This document shows positions 16,691-25,151 of a stretch of 64,000 nt of DNA, piece by piece. The stretch is from Rhodococcus rhodnii (GTDB taxonomy: Bacteria; Actinomycetota; Actinomycetes; Mycobacteriales; Pseudonocardiaceae): NCBI GenBank assembly GCA_000720375.1, contig JOAA01000013.1, forward strand, positions 310,001 through 374,000, in the 5' to 3' direction. Both the position numbers and the translations under genes were made by a program. The notes below the pieces were generated by a model. It searched no databases. It was not told the origin of the DNA and worked only from the letters and a program-made list of their open reading frames with translations. Numbering within the stretch: the stretch's first letter is position 1; each line of letters opens with the position of its first letter.

Positions 16691-17177
16691 AGGTCTTGCG
16701 GGTGGTGGCGCGCAGGAGCATCGCGAGGGTGACCAGTGCGAGGATGGTCATGAGGGCGATGCGTAGCCAGTGGGTGTCCATGATCCGCTCGTAGGGAATG
16801 CTGAAGGTGTTGTCCGTACCGCGAACATAGCCGCCGTTGCCGATTTGGTGTTGCCACTTCGCCCACATGGTGAACGAGGTGATGAACACGGAGGCGTGGA
16901 TGGCGGCGGCGGTGCCGACGGTCCACCACGGCACCCGCGAGTGCCGTAGGACGAGCATGGCGAGTGTGCATGCGGCGGATGCGATGGCGAGCGGCATGAT
17001 GACGGTGTCGACGACGGACGCCCAGCTGTCGTGCACGCCGGTCATGTCTTGTGGGGATATGTGTTGCCAGGATTGGTAGTGCGCGTGGGTGAGCAGGATC
17101 TGGCCGACGTTGGCGGCGGCGAGCGCTGTGGCGAGGGCTAGGACGACGGTTGCCCAACGGTCTTTGACGGTGGTCAT
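16683..17177 (-). CDS. Small four-helix membrane protein (DUF1772-like)
   Basis: A 164-residue protein with about four transmembrane segments: VVLALATALAAANVGQILL, VVDTVIMPLAIASAACTLAMLVL, TVGTAAAIHASVFITSFTMW and LRIALMTILALVTLAMLL. The pattern resembles the DUF1772/anthrone-oxygenase-like fold, but no catalytic motif can be asserted. The ATG at 17177 begins the natural MTTVKDRW start; a longer frame upstream lies in antisense of the coiled-coil gene and is rejected. First gene of a kinase/regulator operon, so it may be an accessory sensor. Confidence 0.7.
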   Translation of the reverse strand: MTTVKDRWATVVLALATALAAANVGQILLTHAHYQSWQHISPQDMTGVHDSWASVVDTVIMPLAIASAACTLAMLVLRHSRVPWWTVGTAAAIHASVFITSFTMWAKWQHQIGNGGYVRGTDNTFSIPYERIMDTHWLRIALMTILALVTLAMLLRATTRKTYA

Positions 17178-17354
17178 AGCGTCCACTGTGGCCGTTGGAG
17201 GCAATGATTTCGTCCGGCCACGGATGGCAGTTACGAGTACATCCCTGGGAGTACCAAAATCGGGATTTCCGCAGGTCAACCCAGTCGAGTGATCCTCGAA
17301 CCCGGTTGCGGTGGAAGCGTTTTCAGCCGTCCCGGAGGCGGTAGTGTGGGCCGC

Positions 17355-17939
17355 ATGACAGCTCCCGCCAAGAAGGTCCGAATAACTCAACTCAAGGAGG
17401 ACGTGGAGGCTCTCTATGAAATAGCCGACGGCACCAGAAAGATGGTGGCCGAGGTCAGCGAGACGCAGCGAGGACATGGTCGCCGTCTGGATGACGTGCA
17501 GACCACGCTGAACATGACCTTCACCAAGGTGAAGAGCCTCGACTGTCGGATGGACAAGGTCGACAAAAGGCTGCACGTCATGGATGGCCGGTTCGATCGA
17601 ATCGAGACCAGGCTCGATGGCATTGACAGTCGGTTTACCAGTGTTGAGAAAGTTCTCCGCGAACACTCTGGCAAGCTCAATGACCTTGATGAAAAGTTCG
17701 ATGGGCTCGACACAAAGGTCGACCGGCTGGACACAAAGGTGGATGGGCTGGATGCCAAGGTCGATGGGCTGGATGCCAAGTTCGAAGCGAAGTTCGATGG
17801 GCTGAGCTCCGAGGTTGCCGGACTCAACACCGAAGTGGCAGGAATCAACACCGAAGTGGCAGGACTCAAGACCAAGGTCATAGGGCTCGATACCAAGATG
17901 GACCAGGTTTTGGCTCTGCTGACCGCGAAATCCGACTAG
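17355..17939 (+). CDS. Repetitive coiled-coil protein of unknown function
   Basis: A 194-residue, highly charged helical protein. After a short N-terminus it is nearly all coiled coil; residues 110-180 contain a repeating heptad-like unit of the form LDxKVDGLDxKVDGLD, then GLNTEVAGINTEVAGLKTKV, which at DNA level appears as near-identical repeats (17,700-17,890). No transmembrane segment, signal peptide or enzyme motif. The fold resembles apolipoprotein/DUF1640-type coils or a phage tail-fibre-like rod. It converges on the RNA-repair genes, with nine bases between stops. The ATG is chosen because an upstream start would add an unlikely Gly-rich leader. Confidence 0.75.
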   Translation: MTAPAKKVRITQLKEDVEALYEIADGTRKMVAEVSETQRGHGRRLDDVQTTLNMTFTKVKSLDCRMDKVDKRLHVMDGRFDRIETRLDGIDSRFTSVEKVLREHSGKLNDLDEKFDGLDTKVDRLDTKVDGLDAKVDGLDAKFEAKFDGLSSEVAGLNTEVAGINTEVAGLKTKVIGLDTKMDQVLALLTAKSD

Positions 17940-17948
17940 TTCTCTCCC

Positions 17949-19070
17949 CTACTCCGTGCTCAACCACCGCACGCTGTGCGCTTCGGTTGGGTCGGGGGCT
18001 TCCCATTTGTTCACCAGGCGGTCGATGACCGCGGCGGGTACGGGTTCTGGGCGCGCGGCGTTGCGTGATGTGATCACCGCCAGTGGTGCCTCTAGTGCGA
18101 CCACTTCCACTCGTGCTTTGTAGGCCGCGGTGAGTCCGATGGACTGTTGCCTGATCTGCCTGGACACGTTGGTTCCATTCCACACGAACGATTCTCCGGC
18201 GCGTAGGTGTTTACGTGCCTGTTCTTGTGCTGCGCTGATCACCGGGCGTTGGTCGTCGGTGGGTTTGACGCGCAGTTCGGTGCGCAGCGTGTCCAGGCTG
18301 ATCACCGGTAGCCCCGGGCGGTGAGTGGCGATCCAGGTGTCTTTGCCAACGCCGGGCAGGCCGGACATGACCGTGACGGTCAGGCGGGTGTCGTCGTAGG
18401 CGTCGTAGTTCGGGTCGCGGCCGGGCGTGCGGAAGTACATGAATCGCGCGTGGTCCGATGAGAACGCGCGTGGATGGTCCAAGCAGGACATCTCGTCGCA
18501 GTATTCGCGGTACAGCGCGATGTTCTCGAGTACCTCTGTGACGTCCGAGCAGATGCGGCCGAGGATGTCGGCGGTGGCGAGCATGGCGAGGTCGGCGTTC
18601 GAGGCGAGCAGGCTGGCGCGGAACGCGATCTGTTCGATGTCGGGACGCTCCAATGCCCAGAACGGGATCTGGTGGTGGCGCACCAGCGCGGCAACGTGCT
18701 CCCGCCACACCACAGGCGCACCCAGTTCCCAGAGGATGCGGCGGACTAGCAGGTCGCCACGGCGGGAGTGTCCGTGTGCGGTGATGCGTCCGTCGATGTG
18801 CTGTGTGCAGTCGGGTTTGGCGACGTCATGCAGCAGTACCGTGGCGAACATCCGCACTTGCGCGGCACGTGGCAATGCCCGCCACTCCGGTAGCGACACG
18901 AGGGCTTCGCAGGCCATGCGGGTGTGGGTTTCGACGTCGCCTTCCGCGTGGTGCACGGAATCCTGGGGTACGTCGGTCATCCGGCGGATCCACCAGAACG
19001 CGTCGCGGATCGAGGGCCAGTCGACTGTCCATGACGGACCGGATGGGCAGAGTTGCTCAAACACCTCCAT
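17949..19070 (-). CDS. HD-Pnk-like bifunctional end-healing enzyme (HD phosphoesterase + polynucleotide 5'-kinase)
   Basis: A 373-residue two-domain protein. The N-terminal HD domain has H49 in ETHTRMACEAL, H81-D82 in LLHDVAKPDC, H99/H101 in TAHGHSRRGD and H132-H133 in VRHHQIPFW, matching metal-dependent phosphohydrolases. From about residue 228 a P-loop kinase follows: GLPGVGKDTW (237-246), SLDTLR with a candidate general-base Asp and phosphate-binding Arg, WNGTNVSRQ and an Arg-bearing lid (TSRNAARPEP). The order matches Runella HD-Pnk, which removes 2',3'-phosphates and phosphorylates 5'-OH ends. The ATG overlaps the RNA ligase end by 14 bases, so healing and sealing enzymes are made together. 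Confidence 0.85.
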   Translation of the reverse strand: MEVFEQLCPSGPSWTVDWPSIRDAFWWIRRMTDVPQDSVHHAEGDVETHTRMACEALVSLPEWRALPRAAQVRMFATVLLHDVAKPDCTQHIDGRITAHGHSRRGDLLVRRILWELGAPVVWREHVAALVRHHQIPFWALERPDIEQIAFRASLLASNADLAMLATADILGRICSDVTEVLENIALYREYCDEMSCLDHPRAFSSDHARFMYFRTPGRDPNYDAYDDTRLTVTVMSGLPGVGKDTWIATHRPGLPVISLDTLRTELRVKPTDDQRPVISAAQEQARKHLRAGESFVWNGTNVSRQIRQQSIGLTAAYKARVEVVALEAPLAVITSRNAARPEPVPAAVIDRLVNKWEAPDPTEAHSVRWLSTE

Positions 19071-19830
19071 ACATCACCGCCGGGTTCGCCAGTTGGTTCG
19101 GCACGATCGGCCGGTCGGCCCAGTGCGAGCCGGAGTCCAGCACGGCGGTCAGGAACGTCGGCCGGACCCACTTGTACCGCTCGGCCACTACCCCGTTCTC
19201 CTCGACCTTGATGTAGAGGCCTTCCATGTCCTCGTTCATGTCGGTCTCGCCGACGACGGTCGCACTCCCCTGGGCCGCGTGAGTCAGCGCGTCGCGCCAG
19301 CCCGCGGTGCGGCACGTCGACGGGCCGACGAACGACAGCAACGCGGACAACGACGCGATCGGGCCGGTGTGCAGGACGGGCACCGAGCTGATCGGCAGTC
19401 CGGCCAGCAGGTCAGCCCGCCGCGCGGTCGAGAGAAAATCGCCCGAGGCGGTGTCGAGGATGTCGAATTCGCAGAAATAGTGCGGTAGTGCGTCGTAGAA
19501 CACCGTGTGTTTCGCGTACATCCATTCGCCGTACACGATGTAGCGGGAGCCGATTCGGTCGAACAATGCGTGCTGAATTATTGCCGCCCATGCTTTGAAT
19601 GGGCCGAATTGGCGTTCTCGCGGGCCTCCGGTGAGGTAGTGGCCGCGGCTTTGCAGGCGCAGTGTGCCGTCCGGGGTGAAACTGATGGCCGCGTTCGCCC
19701 CGTCGAGTTTTTCCTCCACGACCAGGTATCGGTTCCGGATCTGGGTGAAGGCGACCGAGTGCATGTCCTCGTCGCCTGGTTGCAGCCGGGACGATTCCAG
19801 GTGATGGGTTCGGGGGTACTTGCGTAACAC
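19057..19830 (-). CDS. ATP-dependent RNA ligase (Rnl2-like)
   Basis: A 257-residue nucleotidyltransferase. Motif I VEEKLDGANAA has the AMP-accepting Lys at position 41; further motifs are YGEWMYAKHTV and FCEFDILD (III/IIIa), DMEGLYIKVEENG (IV) and ERYKWVRP (V, Lys 220). There is no large C-terminal domain, as in stand-alone Rnl-type RNA ligases. It should seal 3'-OH/5'-phosphate RNA ends, which the downstream HD-Pnk can create. The start is GTG, placed seven bases after a good -10 element, pointing to a leaderless mRNA (see 19830-19867). Confidence 0.85.
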   Translation of the reverse strand: MLRKYPRTHHLESSRLQPGDEDMHSVAFTQIRNRYLVVEEKLDGANAAISFTPDGTLRLQSRGHYLTGGPRERQFGPFKAWAAIIQHALFDRIGSRYIVYGEWMYAKHTVFYDALPHYFCEFDILDTASGDFLSTARRADLLAGLPISSVPVLHTGPIASLSALLSFVGPSTCRTAGWRDALTHAAQGSATVVGETDMNEDMEGLYIKVEENGVVAERYKWVRPTFLTAVLDSGSHWADRPIVPNQLANPAVMYGGV

Positions 19831-19867
19831 GTCGCCTTTTATAGCCTGAGGCGTGGGAATGTGTCGA
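19830..19867 (-). promoter_or_regulatory. Probable leaderless promoter of the RNA-repair genes
   Basis: On the minus strand TCGACA (19867-19862; 5 of 6 to TTGACA), an 18-base spacer and TATAAA (19843-19838), followed after seven bases by the GTG start of the ligase at 19830. The distance puts the predicted transcription start on or next to the start codon. The element falls in the gap behind the LAL gene, so the cassette need not depend on read-through. Confidence 0.65.
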
Positions 19868-19874
19868 CGGGTTT

Positions 19875-22535
19875 TCAGGCTGGGTGGTATTCGCCGGTGA
19901 GGATCGCGGACGCCAGTTCCACTCGGGTGCGGTATCCGGTGCGTTGGAATAACCGCGACAGGCGGGCTTCGACGTTCTTTTCCGTGGTGCCCAGCACGGT
20001 GGCCAGTTCGCGGTTGGTCAGGCCGTCGGCGACCAGTGAGGCGAGTAGGCGTTCGTTTTCGCTGTTGGTGACGCTGCGGCCGGGCACGGCGATGCCTTGG
20101 TCGCGCATGAGGCGGCGCAGTTTGGCGCGTGGTAGCAGGGCGTCCATGTTGCCGTAGAGGTCGTAGGCCTCGCGCATCAGTGCCGGGGTGCCCATGGTGT
20201 GCTGCAGCAGGTACATCAGGGTGTCGGCGATTTCGGGGGTTTGGCCGCGGTCGCGGGTGGTGGTGAGGGCTTCGCCGGCGGCGGTGTAGTCGTCGTGCAC
20301 GATGGCGGTGGCCAGTAGGTGGTTACGGCGGGCGCGGCCGGTGCCGAGGCGTTCGGCGAGTTGTTTGAGTTCGGTGACGGCGTCGCTGGCGTCGGCGTGG
20401 GCGCCGGCGGCGAGGTTGTGTACGGCGATGCGTAGCCACAGTTCGTCGGTGCCGATGGCGACGCCGTGTTCTTCGGCGGTGGACAGGGCGTCGTCGAGTA
20501 GCAGCCGGGCGCGGGAGTGGTTGCCCAGTGCGTGTTCCAGGTCGGCTTCGGCGAGGGTGAGCAGGTGGGGCAGGCAGGTTTCGGCGATACGGGCCGAGTC
20601 GATCATGTCGCGGGCGGCGTTGATGGCGCCGCGGGCGGTGAGGATGGTGGCCATGTCGCGGCACACGGCGGTGTGGCACAGCAGGTGGCCGCGGGTGGCT
20701 CCGGTGGCGAAGTTGAGCCGGGCGAGGGTGAGGGCGTCGTCCCAGCGGCCCGCGGCGCTGGCTTGCAGTGCGCGGGTGGCGGCCGTGGTGTGTTCGGGGG
20801 CGAGGTTGTGGGTGGCCAGCAGTTCGTTGGCGCGGGTGGCTTCGCCGATCAGCAGCAGTGCGCGGGCCATGGCGTTGAGCAGGCCGGGTTGGTGGCGTTG
20901 TTCGGCGAACAGTGGGCAGTGGCTTTCGACGTTGTCGACGAGGTCGAAGTACGTGCTCGGGCGGCCGCGGACCATGGCGGTGCCGAAGGTGATCATGTTG
21001 CCGTAGGTGACGGCGGAGTCGTTGCCGTGTGACCAGATGGGCCGGGTGGTCTCCAGCAGGGTTTCCGCTTCGGCCCAGCGGTCGATGAAGCACAGGGCGA
21101 AGGCGCGGCCGATGATCTGGTCGGCGTTGTCGCCGAGCAGGGCGTGGTAGCGGTAGTCGGCGATTTCGTGCAGTGCGCGGCGGTCGCCGGTGGCGCCGAG
21201 GCCGATGAGTTTGACGATCTGGGTTTCCTGGACCGCTTCGGGGCTCAGGCGGTCGGTGTAGCTGGTGATGACGGTGTCGATGCTGTCGTTGGCGGCGGTG
21301 AAGTCGGCGTGGTAGCCGCAGGCGACGGCGTGCAGGAACAGGGCGTTGGCGCGTTGTTGGGGGTCGGTGACGCGTTCGGCGGCGGCTTCGAGCCAGCGCA
21401 CAGCGAAGTATTCGTCGTCGACGATGGCGGCGGTGCCGTGTTCGAGCAGGGTGGTGCCGGCGCGGTGGGGGTCGATCAGGGTGCCCGCGTTGACCAGTTG
21501 TTCGGGCAGGAATCGGGGGTCGTCGCAGGTGGCGGTGCCGTCCCAGAGCGCGGTGACGGCCAGGCGGGCCAGTTCGTGGCGCTCGTAGGGGCCGAGGCAC
21601 GAGGTCAGGCAGGTGGCCAGCAGTGGGGTGCGGAATCGCCAGGGGCTGGCGTAGAGCAGTTCGTCGGCTTCCAGGCCGGTGAGGATGTGTTCGACGTCGA
21701 TTTCGGTGCTGCCGGTGGCGGTGGCGATCAGGGCGGGTGCGTGGTCGCCGAGTGGGTGCAGCACGGCGAGGGCTTTCAGCACCGGCCACGCGGTGCTGCC
21801 CAGGCGGCGTAACGACTCGAAGCCGGGGTGCCGTGGCGCGGGGGTCGGGGGTTGGGTGATCGGCACGAGGTAGGCGGTGCGGTCGACGATGCGCAGGCTG
21901 CCGGCGCGGCGGTAGCCGTCGATGGCCAGCCGGATGATGGCGGGGATGCCGGCGCTGCCCTGCTGCAGGATGTCGGTCATCGTCGGGGTGGGTTTGGCTT
22001 GGAGCAGACCGGCGATCATCAGGCTGGTCTCGTGCGGCTGCAACGGGTGCAGGCGGACCAGTTCGACCGACGGCAGCGGCGGGAGCGTCTGAGTGGTCGT
22101 GGTGTGGTGGGCGCATACGAACGTCACCGCGGAGGCGGGCTGCCGCGACAGGGCACGCAGTGAGTCGGGGTCGGCCCATTGCAGGTCGTCGAGGATGACC
22201 ACGAGCGGGTCGGTCTGGTCTTCCAGCACAGTGGCCAGGCGCTGGTGCGCATCAGGGTCGGCGGGAGCGTCGAGCTCGTCGCACAGGCGGGAGACCAGGG
22301 CGTGCGGGCGGTCGCGTTCGCTGGGCAGGACTGGAACGGTGATGGTGCGTACGCCTTGGGCCGTGAGGCGGTCGCGGGCGCGGTCGAGCACGCTGGAGCG
22401 GCCGATGCCCGCGGGACCGGTGACCACGACCAGGCTGCGGCCGGGTGTGGTGGCGGCGCGGCAGACCTGATCGAGGGCCTCGTCCCGGCCGGCGAGGCGC
22501 GGTTTGGTGTCGGTGGAGGTGGCCAGATCCGTCAT
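19875..22535 (-). CDS. LAL-type LuxR-family transcription regulator (second of a pair)
   Basis: An 886-residue large ATP-binding LuxR regulator. The N-terminal AAA region has GPAGIGRSS at 40-48, where the Walker A lysine is replaced by Arg, and a Walker B-like LVVILDDLQWADPDSL. A long TPR-like middle follows, and the last 65 residues are the LuxR HTH (NERLLASLVADGLTNRELATVLG, TEKNVEARLSRLFQRTGYRTR). The ATG at 22535 overlaps the stop of the preceding LAL gene as ATGA; a longer upstream frame is rejected because it lies inside that gene. Target unknown; the RNA ligase gene starts 44 bases downstream on the same strand. Confidence 0.9.
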   Translation of the reverse strand: MTDLATSTDTKPRLAGRDEALDQVCRAATTPGRSLVVVTGPAGIGRSSVLDRARDRLTAQGVRTITVPVLPSERDRPHALVSRLCDELDAPADPDAHQRLATVLEDQTDPLVVILDDLQWADPDSLRALSRQPASAVTFVCAHHTTTTQTLPPLPSVELVRLHPLQPHETSLMIAGLLQAKPTPTMTDILQQGSAGIPAIIRLAIDGYRRAGSLRIVDRTAYLVPITQPPTPAPRHPGFESLRRLGSTAWPVLKALAVLHPLGDHAPALIATATGSTEIDVEHILTGLEADELLYASPWRFRTPLLATCLTSCLGPYERHELARLAVTALWDGTATCDDPRFLPEQLVNAGTLIDPHRAGTTLLEHGTAAIVDDEYFAVRWLEAAAERVTDPQQRANALFLHAVACGYHADFTAANDSIDTVITSYTDRLSPEAVQETQIVKLIGLGATGDRRALHEIADYRYHALLGDNADQIIGRAFALCFIDRWAEAETLLETTRPIWSHGNDSAVTYGNMITFGTAMVRGRPSTYFDLVDNVESHCPLFAEQRHQPGLLNAMARALLLIGEATRANELLATHNLAPEHTTAATRALQASAAGRWDDALTLARLNFATGATRGHLLCHTAVCRDMATILTARGAINAARDMIDSARIAETCLPHLLTLAEADLEHALGNHSRARLLLDDALSTAEEHGVAIGTDELWLRIAVHNLAAGAHADASDAVTELKQLAERLGTGRARRNHLLATAIVHDDYTAAGEALTTTRDRGQTPEIADTLMYLLQHTMGTPALMREAYDLYGNMDALLPRAKLRRLMRDQGIAVPGRSVTNSENERLLASLVADGLTNRELATVLGTTEKNVEARLSRLFQRTGYRTRVELASAILTGEYHPA

Positions 22536-24943
22536 GCCACACCTCCGGTCAGCCTGCCGTCGACGCTGGCCGCGGCCAGCTCGGCGCGGGTGCGGTAGCC
22601 GGTGCGGTCGTAGAGCCGGGCCAGATGGTTGTCCACGGTCGTGGCGCTCAGCTGCAGCAGTGCCGCGATCTGCCGGGTGGTGTGGCCGGTGCGGATCAGC
22701 TCGATGATGCGCAGCTCGGTGCTGGTGAAGCCTTCCGGCGGCGGTTCGGGCACGCCGACTCGGCGCATCATCGCGGTGAGCTGGGTGGGCAGCAGGAAAC
22801 CGCCGCTGGGGTCGGCGGCGAACGTGTTGAGCTCGGCGATCAGCGGGCCGGGCTGGTCGCAGAACTGGGCCAGGATGCGGCAGGCCCACAGCAGGTCGGG
22901 CCGGTGTCCGCGGATGCGGGAAAGGTTGGCGCCTTCGGCGGCGGCGACGGCGTCGTGGTTGACCAGGCCACGGCTCAGCAGCATCACCTGGCGGGCGCAG
23001 CGCCAGGGTGAGCGGATGTAGAGCTGTTCGATCTCCTCGTGCAGGGCGGCGGCCATCTCCCGGTCCGCGCCGCGGATCGCGATCTGCAGCGCGGTCAGCA
23101 GCAGCCGCTCAACACCCACGAGGGTTCCGGCGCGGCGCGCGCGCCGGTAGGTGCGCCAGGCGAGGTGGACCGCGCCGAGTGAGTCTCCGGCGCGGTGCAG
23201 CAGTGAGCACTCCACGGCGGCGCGTGCCGCGGCGAAGCGTGGGTCGTGCGAGACGGTGGCCAGCCAGTTGGACGCGGCGGCGTACTCACCGCGGGTCAGG
23301 TGGATGGCCGCGGCGTGGATGCGGCTCATCTGGTGGATCGGGCTGTCCGGGGTGCCGGTGAGTTCCAGGCGGCGGGCGGCGGGCAGCGCGTCGGACCACC
23401 TGGCGGCGGCGTAGCTGCGGATCACGGTGCGGCCCAACGCAAGCGGGCCGTCGGCGGGTGCCCGGTATCCCGCGCCGAGGACGATTTCGAACACGGCGGT
23501 CGGGTCGCCCGTGGCGCCGGCTTCCATGAGGTCTTCGAGGCGTTGGCGGGCGCCGGGGTTGCGGACGGCGCCGACCTCGCGGTCGCATCCGGCGTGGTCG
23601 AGCGACAGTGTGCAGTGGATGAGCCGCAGCTCGGCGGAGGTGAGCAGGGCGTCGTCGGGGGTCGGGGTCATGTCCGGGGCCCAGGTGCGGCGCTCACCTG
23701 TCCACCACGCGTACAGGTCAAGGGGCCCGCCTGCGCGGGGTTCGTGGGCGACTTTCACCGGGTGGCCAGTGTGGAAGGCCGTGAGCATCGCCGCGGCCTC
23801 CAAGTCGTCGCGTACGGCCGGGTCCGCCGTCGGCATGGTCGCCTCGTCGGCGAGCACGCCTGCCAGCAGGTCGTATTGTCCGTTCTGGACCAGCAGTTTC
23901 AGCACCGAACGCAGCACGTTGGCGTGTTCATGCCGCTCGCGGGGCAGATCACGCAGGGCGGCGGCGTACCAATGCGCGGCGCGGTGTGGCTGTTGGGTGC
24001 GCGCCCGGTCGGCCAGCCGCAGCAGCCGCGCGGTCGGGGTGCTCAGCCCAGAAGCGGTGAGGTGGTCGGCGATGGTGGCCGGGTCACCGTTGCGGCGCAT
24101 GAGCTGAGTGGCCACGGCGTGGTGCAGGCGCTGAGCCTGGTGCGGGCCGGCGTCCTCGGCCAGCGCGGTCGCCAGCGCCGGGCAGATGCAGCGGAGTTTG
24201 CCGGCGGTGTCGACGGTCAGCACGTCGGATTCGACCAGCGCGTCGATGCGTTGGCCGCAGGCGGCGACGGGCTCGCCGAGTGCGCCGGCGAGCAGGGGCA
24301 GGTCACCGATGCGCAGCTCGCCCAGGATGGCCACGGCGGTCAGCAGCGGATCGGCGTGCGCGCACAACGGGTGATTGGGCGGCAGGGCGATGTGCAGGTC
24401 GCGCAGGCAGAGCGTGTCGGCGACGGTGACCAGACGATGCTGCAGGTGCTCGACCGTGGCCAGGACGGTGCCGGGGTTGCCGAACAGCGGGCCGAGTGCG
24501 GTGCGCAGCGCGTCGATGACCGGTTGGTCGAGCGGGCCGACGTCGTGCAGCAGGGCCAGGACGTCGTCGTCGCGCAGTGGTTCGAGATCCAGGGTGTGGT
24601 CGGCGGCGCCGGACAGTTCACTGGTGGAGGTGTCCCGGCAGGCGGCGATGACCAGGCAGCCGTTGCGGCGGCAGGCCAGCAGGTCCTGGATCGGCACGGT
24701 GTCGGCGTCGTCGATGAGCAGCGCGACCTGCTGTGGCCGCATGCGCGTCAGCTCGGCGGCGGTGATGTGCGTGACGGGATGGCCGTGTTCACGCAGGGCG
24801 TGTTCGGCGGCGGTGAGCAGGGCGGTGCGGCCGCTGCCGGGTGCTCCCCTGATCACCATCAGGCGCCCGGTCTGGGCGCGGGCAGCCGCCAGTACGGCAG
24901 CGAGTTCGGCATGTCGTCCGTGTAACCGGTGATCGCGCCCCAA
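22532..24943 (-). CDS. LAL-type LuxR-family transcription regulator (first of a pair)
   Basis: An 803-residue LAL regulator. It begins close to the P-loop IRGAPGSGRTALL (about 31-43; again Arg instead of the Walker A Lys), has a weak Walker B in VALLIDDADTV, a long helical middle and a C-terminal LuxR HTH (TSTELRIIELIRTGHTTRQI, ATTVDNHLARLYDRTGYRTR). The HTH ends of the two LAL proteins are alike (YRTRxELA), indicating duplication. The start used is TTG at 24943, and no better start is seen in frame. The 208 bases between it and divergent lspA hold no gene. Confidence 0.88.
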   Translation of the reverse strand: MGRDHRLHGRHAELAAVLAAARAQTGRLMVIRGAPGSGRTALLTAAEHALREHGHPVTHITAAELTRMRPQQVALLIDDADTVPIQDLLACRRNGCLVIAACRDTSTSELSGAADHTLDLEPLRDDDVLALLHDVGPLDQPVIDALRTALGPLFGNPGTVLATVEHLQHRLVTVADTLCLRDLHIALPPNHPLCAHADPLLTAVAILGELRIGDLPLLAGALGEPVAACGQRIDALVESDVLTVDTAGKLRCICPALATALAEDAGPHQAQRLHHAVATQLMRRNGDPATIADHLTASGLSTPTARLLRLADRARTQQPHRAAHWYAAALRDLPRERHEHANVLRSVLKLLVQNGQYDLLAGVLADEATMPTADPAVRDDLEAAAMLTAFHTGHPVKVAHEPRAGGPLDLYAWWTGERRTWAPDMTPTPDDALLTSAELRLIHCTLSLDHAGCDREVGAVRNPGARQRLEDLMEAGATGDPTAVFEIVLGAGYRAPADGPLALGRTVIRSYAAARWSDALPAARRLELTGTPDSPIHQMSRIHAAAIHLTRGEYAAASNWLATVSHDPRFAAARAAVECSLLHRAGDSLGAVHLAWRTYRRARRAGTLVGVERLLLTALQIAIRGADREMAAALHEEIEQLYIRSPWRCARQVMLLSRGLVNHDAVAAAEGANLSRIRGHRPDLLWACRILAQFCDQPGPLIAELNTFAADPSGGFLLPTQLTAMMRRVGVPEPPPEGFTSTELRIIELIRTGHTTRQIAALLQLSATTVDNHLARLYDRTGYRTRAELAAASVDGRLTGGVA

Positions 24944-25151
24944 CGCCCTCGCCCTCGTTTCCCGTGTCGGGTGCAGAGCGTACGGCGAACCATCGCCGCA
25001 GGTCGGCGTGTCGCCCGAAACGATTCGGTGATCCCGGCGCCGAGCTGTGCGTGGCGCTCGGGAAGATCCTGCATGTCCAGGCCGTATCCGCGGATGGGCG
25101 GTGGCAGGTCTGTGTCATCTGCCATGAGCGGGGCACATAGGGTGGTCTGCG

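Noticed and set aside
16683..17666. 327-codon form of the small membrane protein
   Set aside because: The first 163 residues are antisense to the coiled-coil gene; the natural start is the ATG at 17177.
23246..24925. 559-codon plus-strand open frame opposite the LAL gene
   Set aside because: Gly/Ala/Val-rich translation with no motif; the LAL protein on the other strand has clear P-loop and HTH domains.
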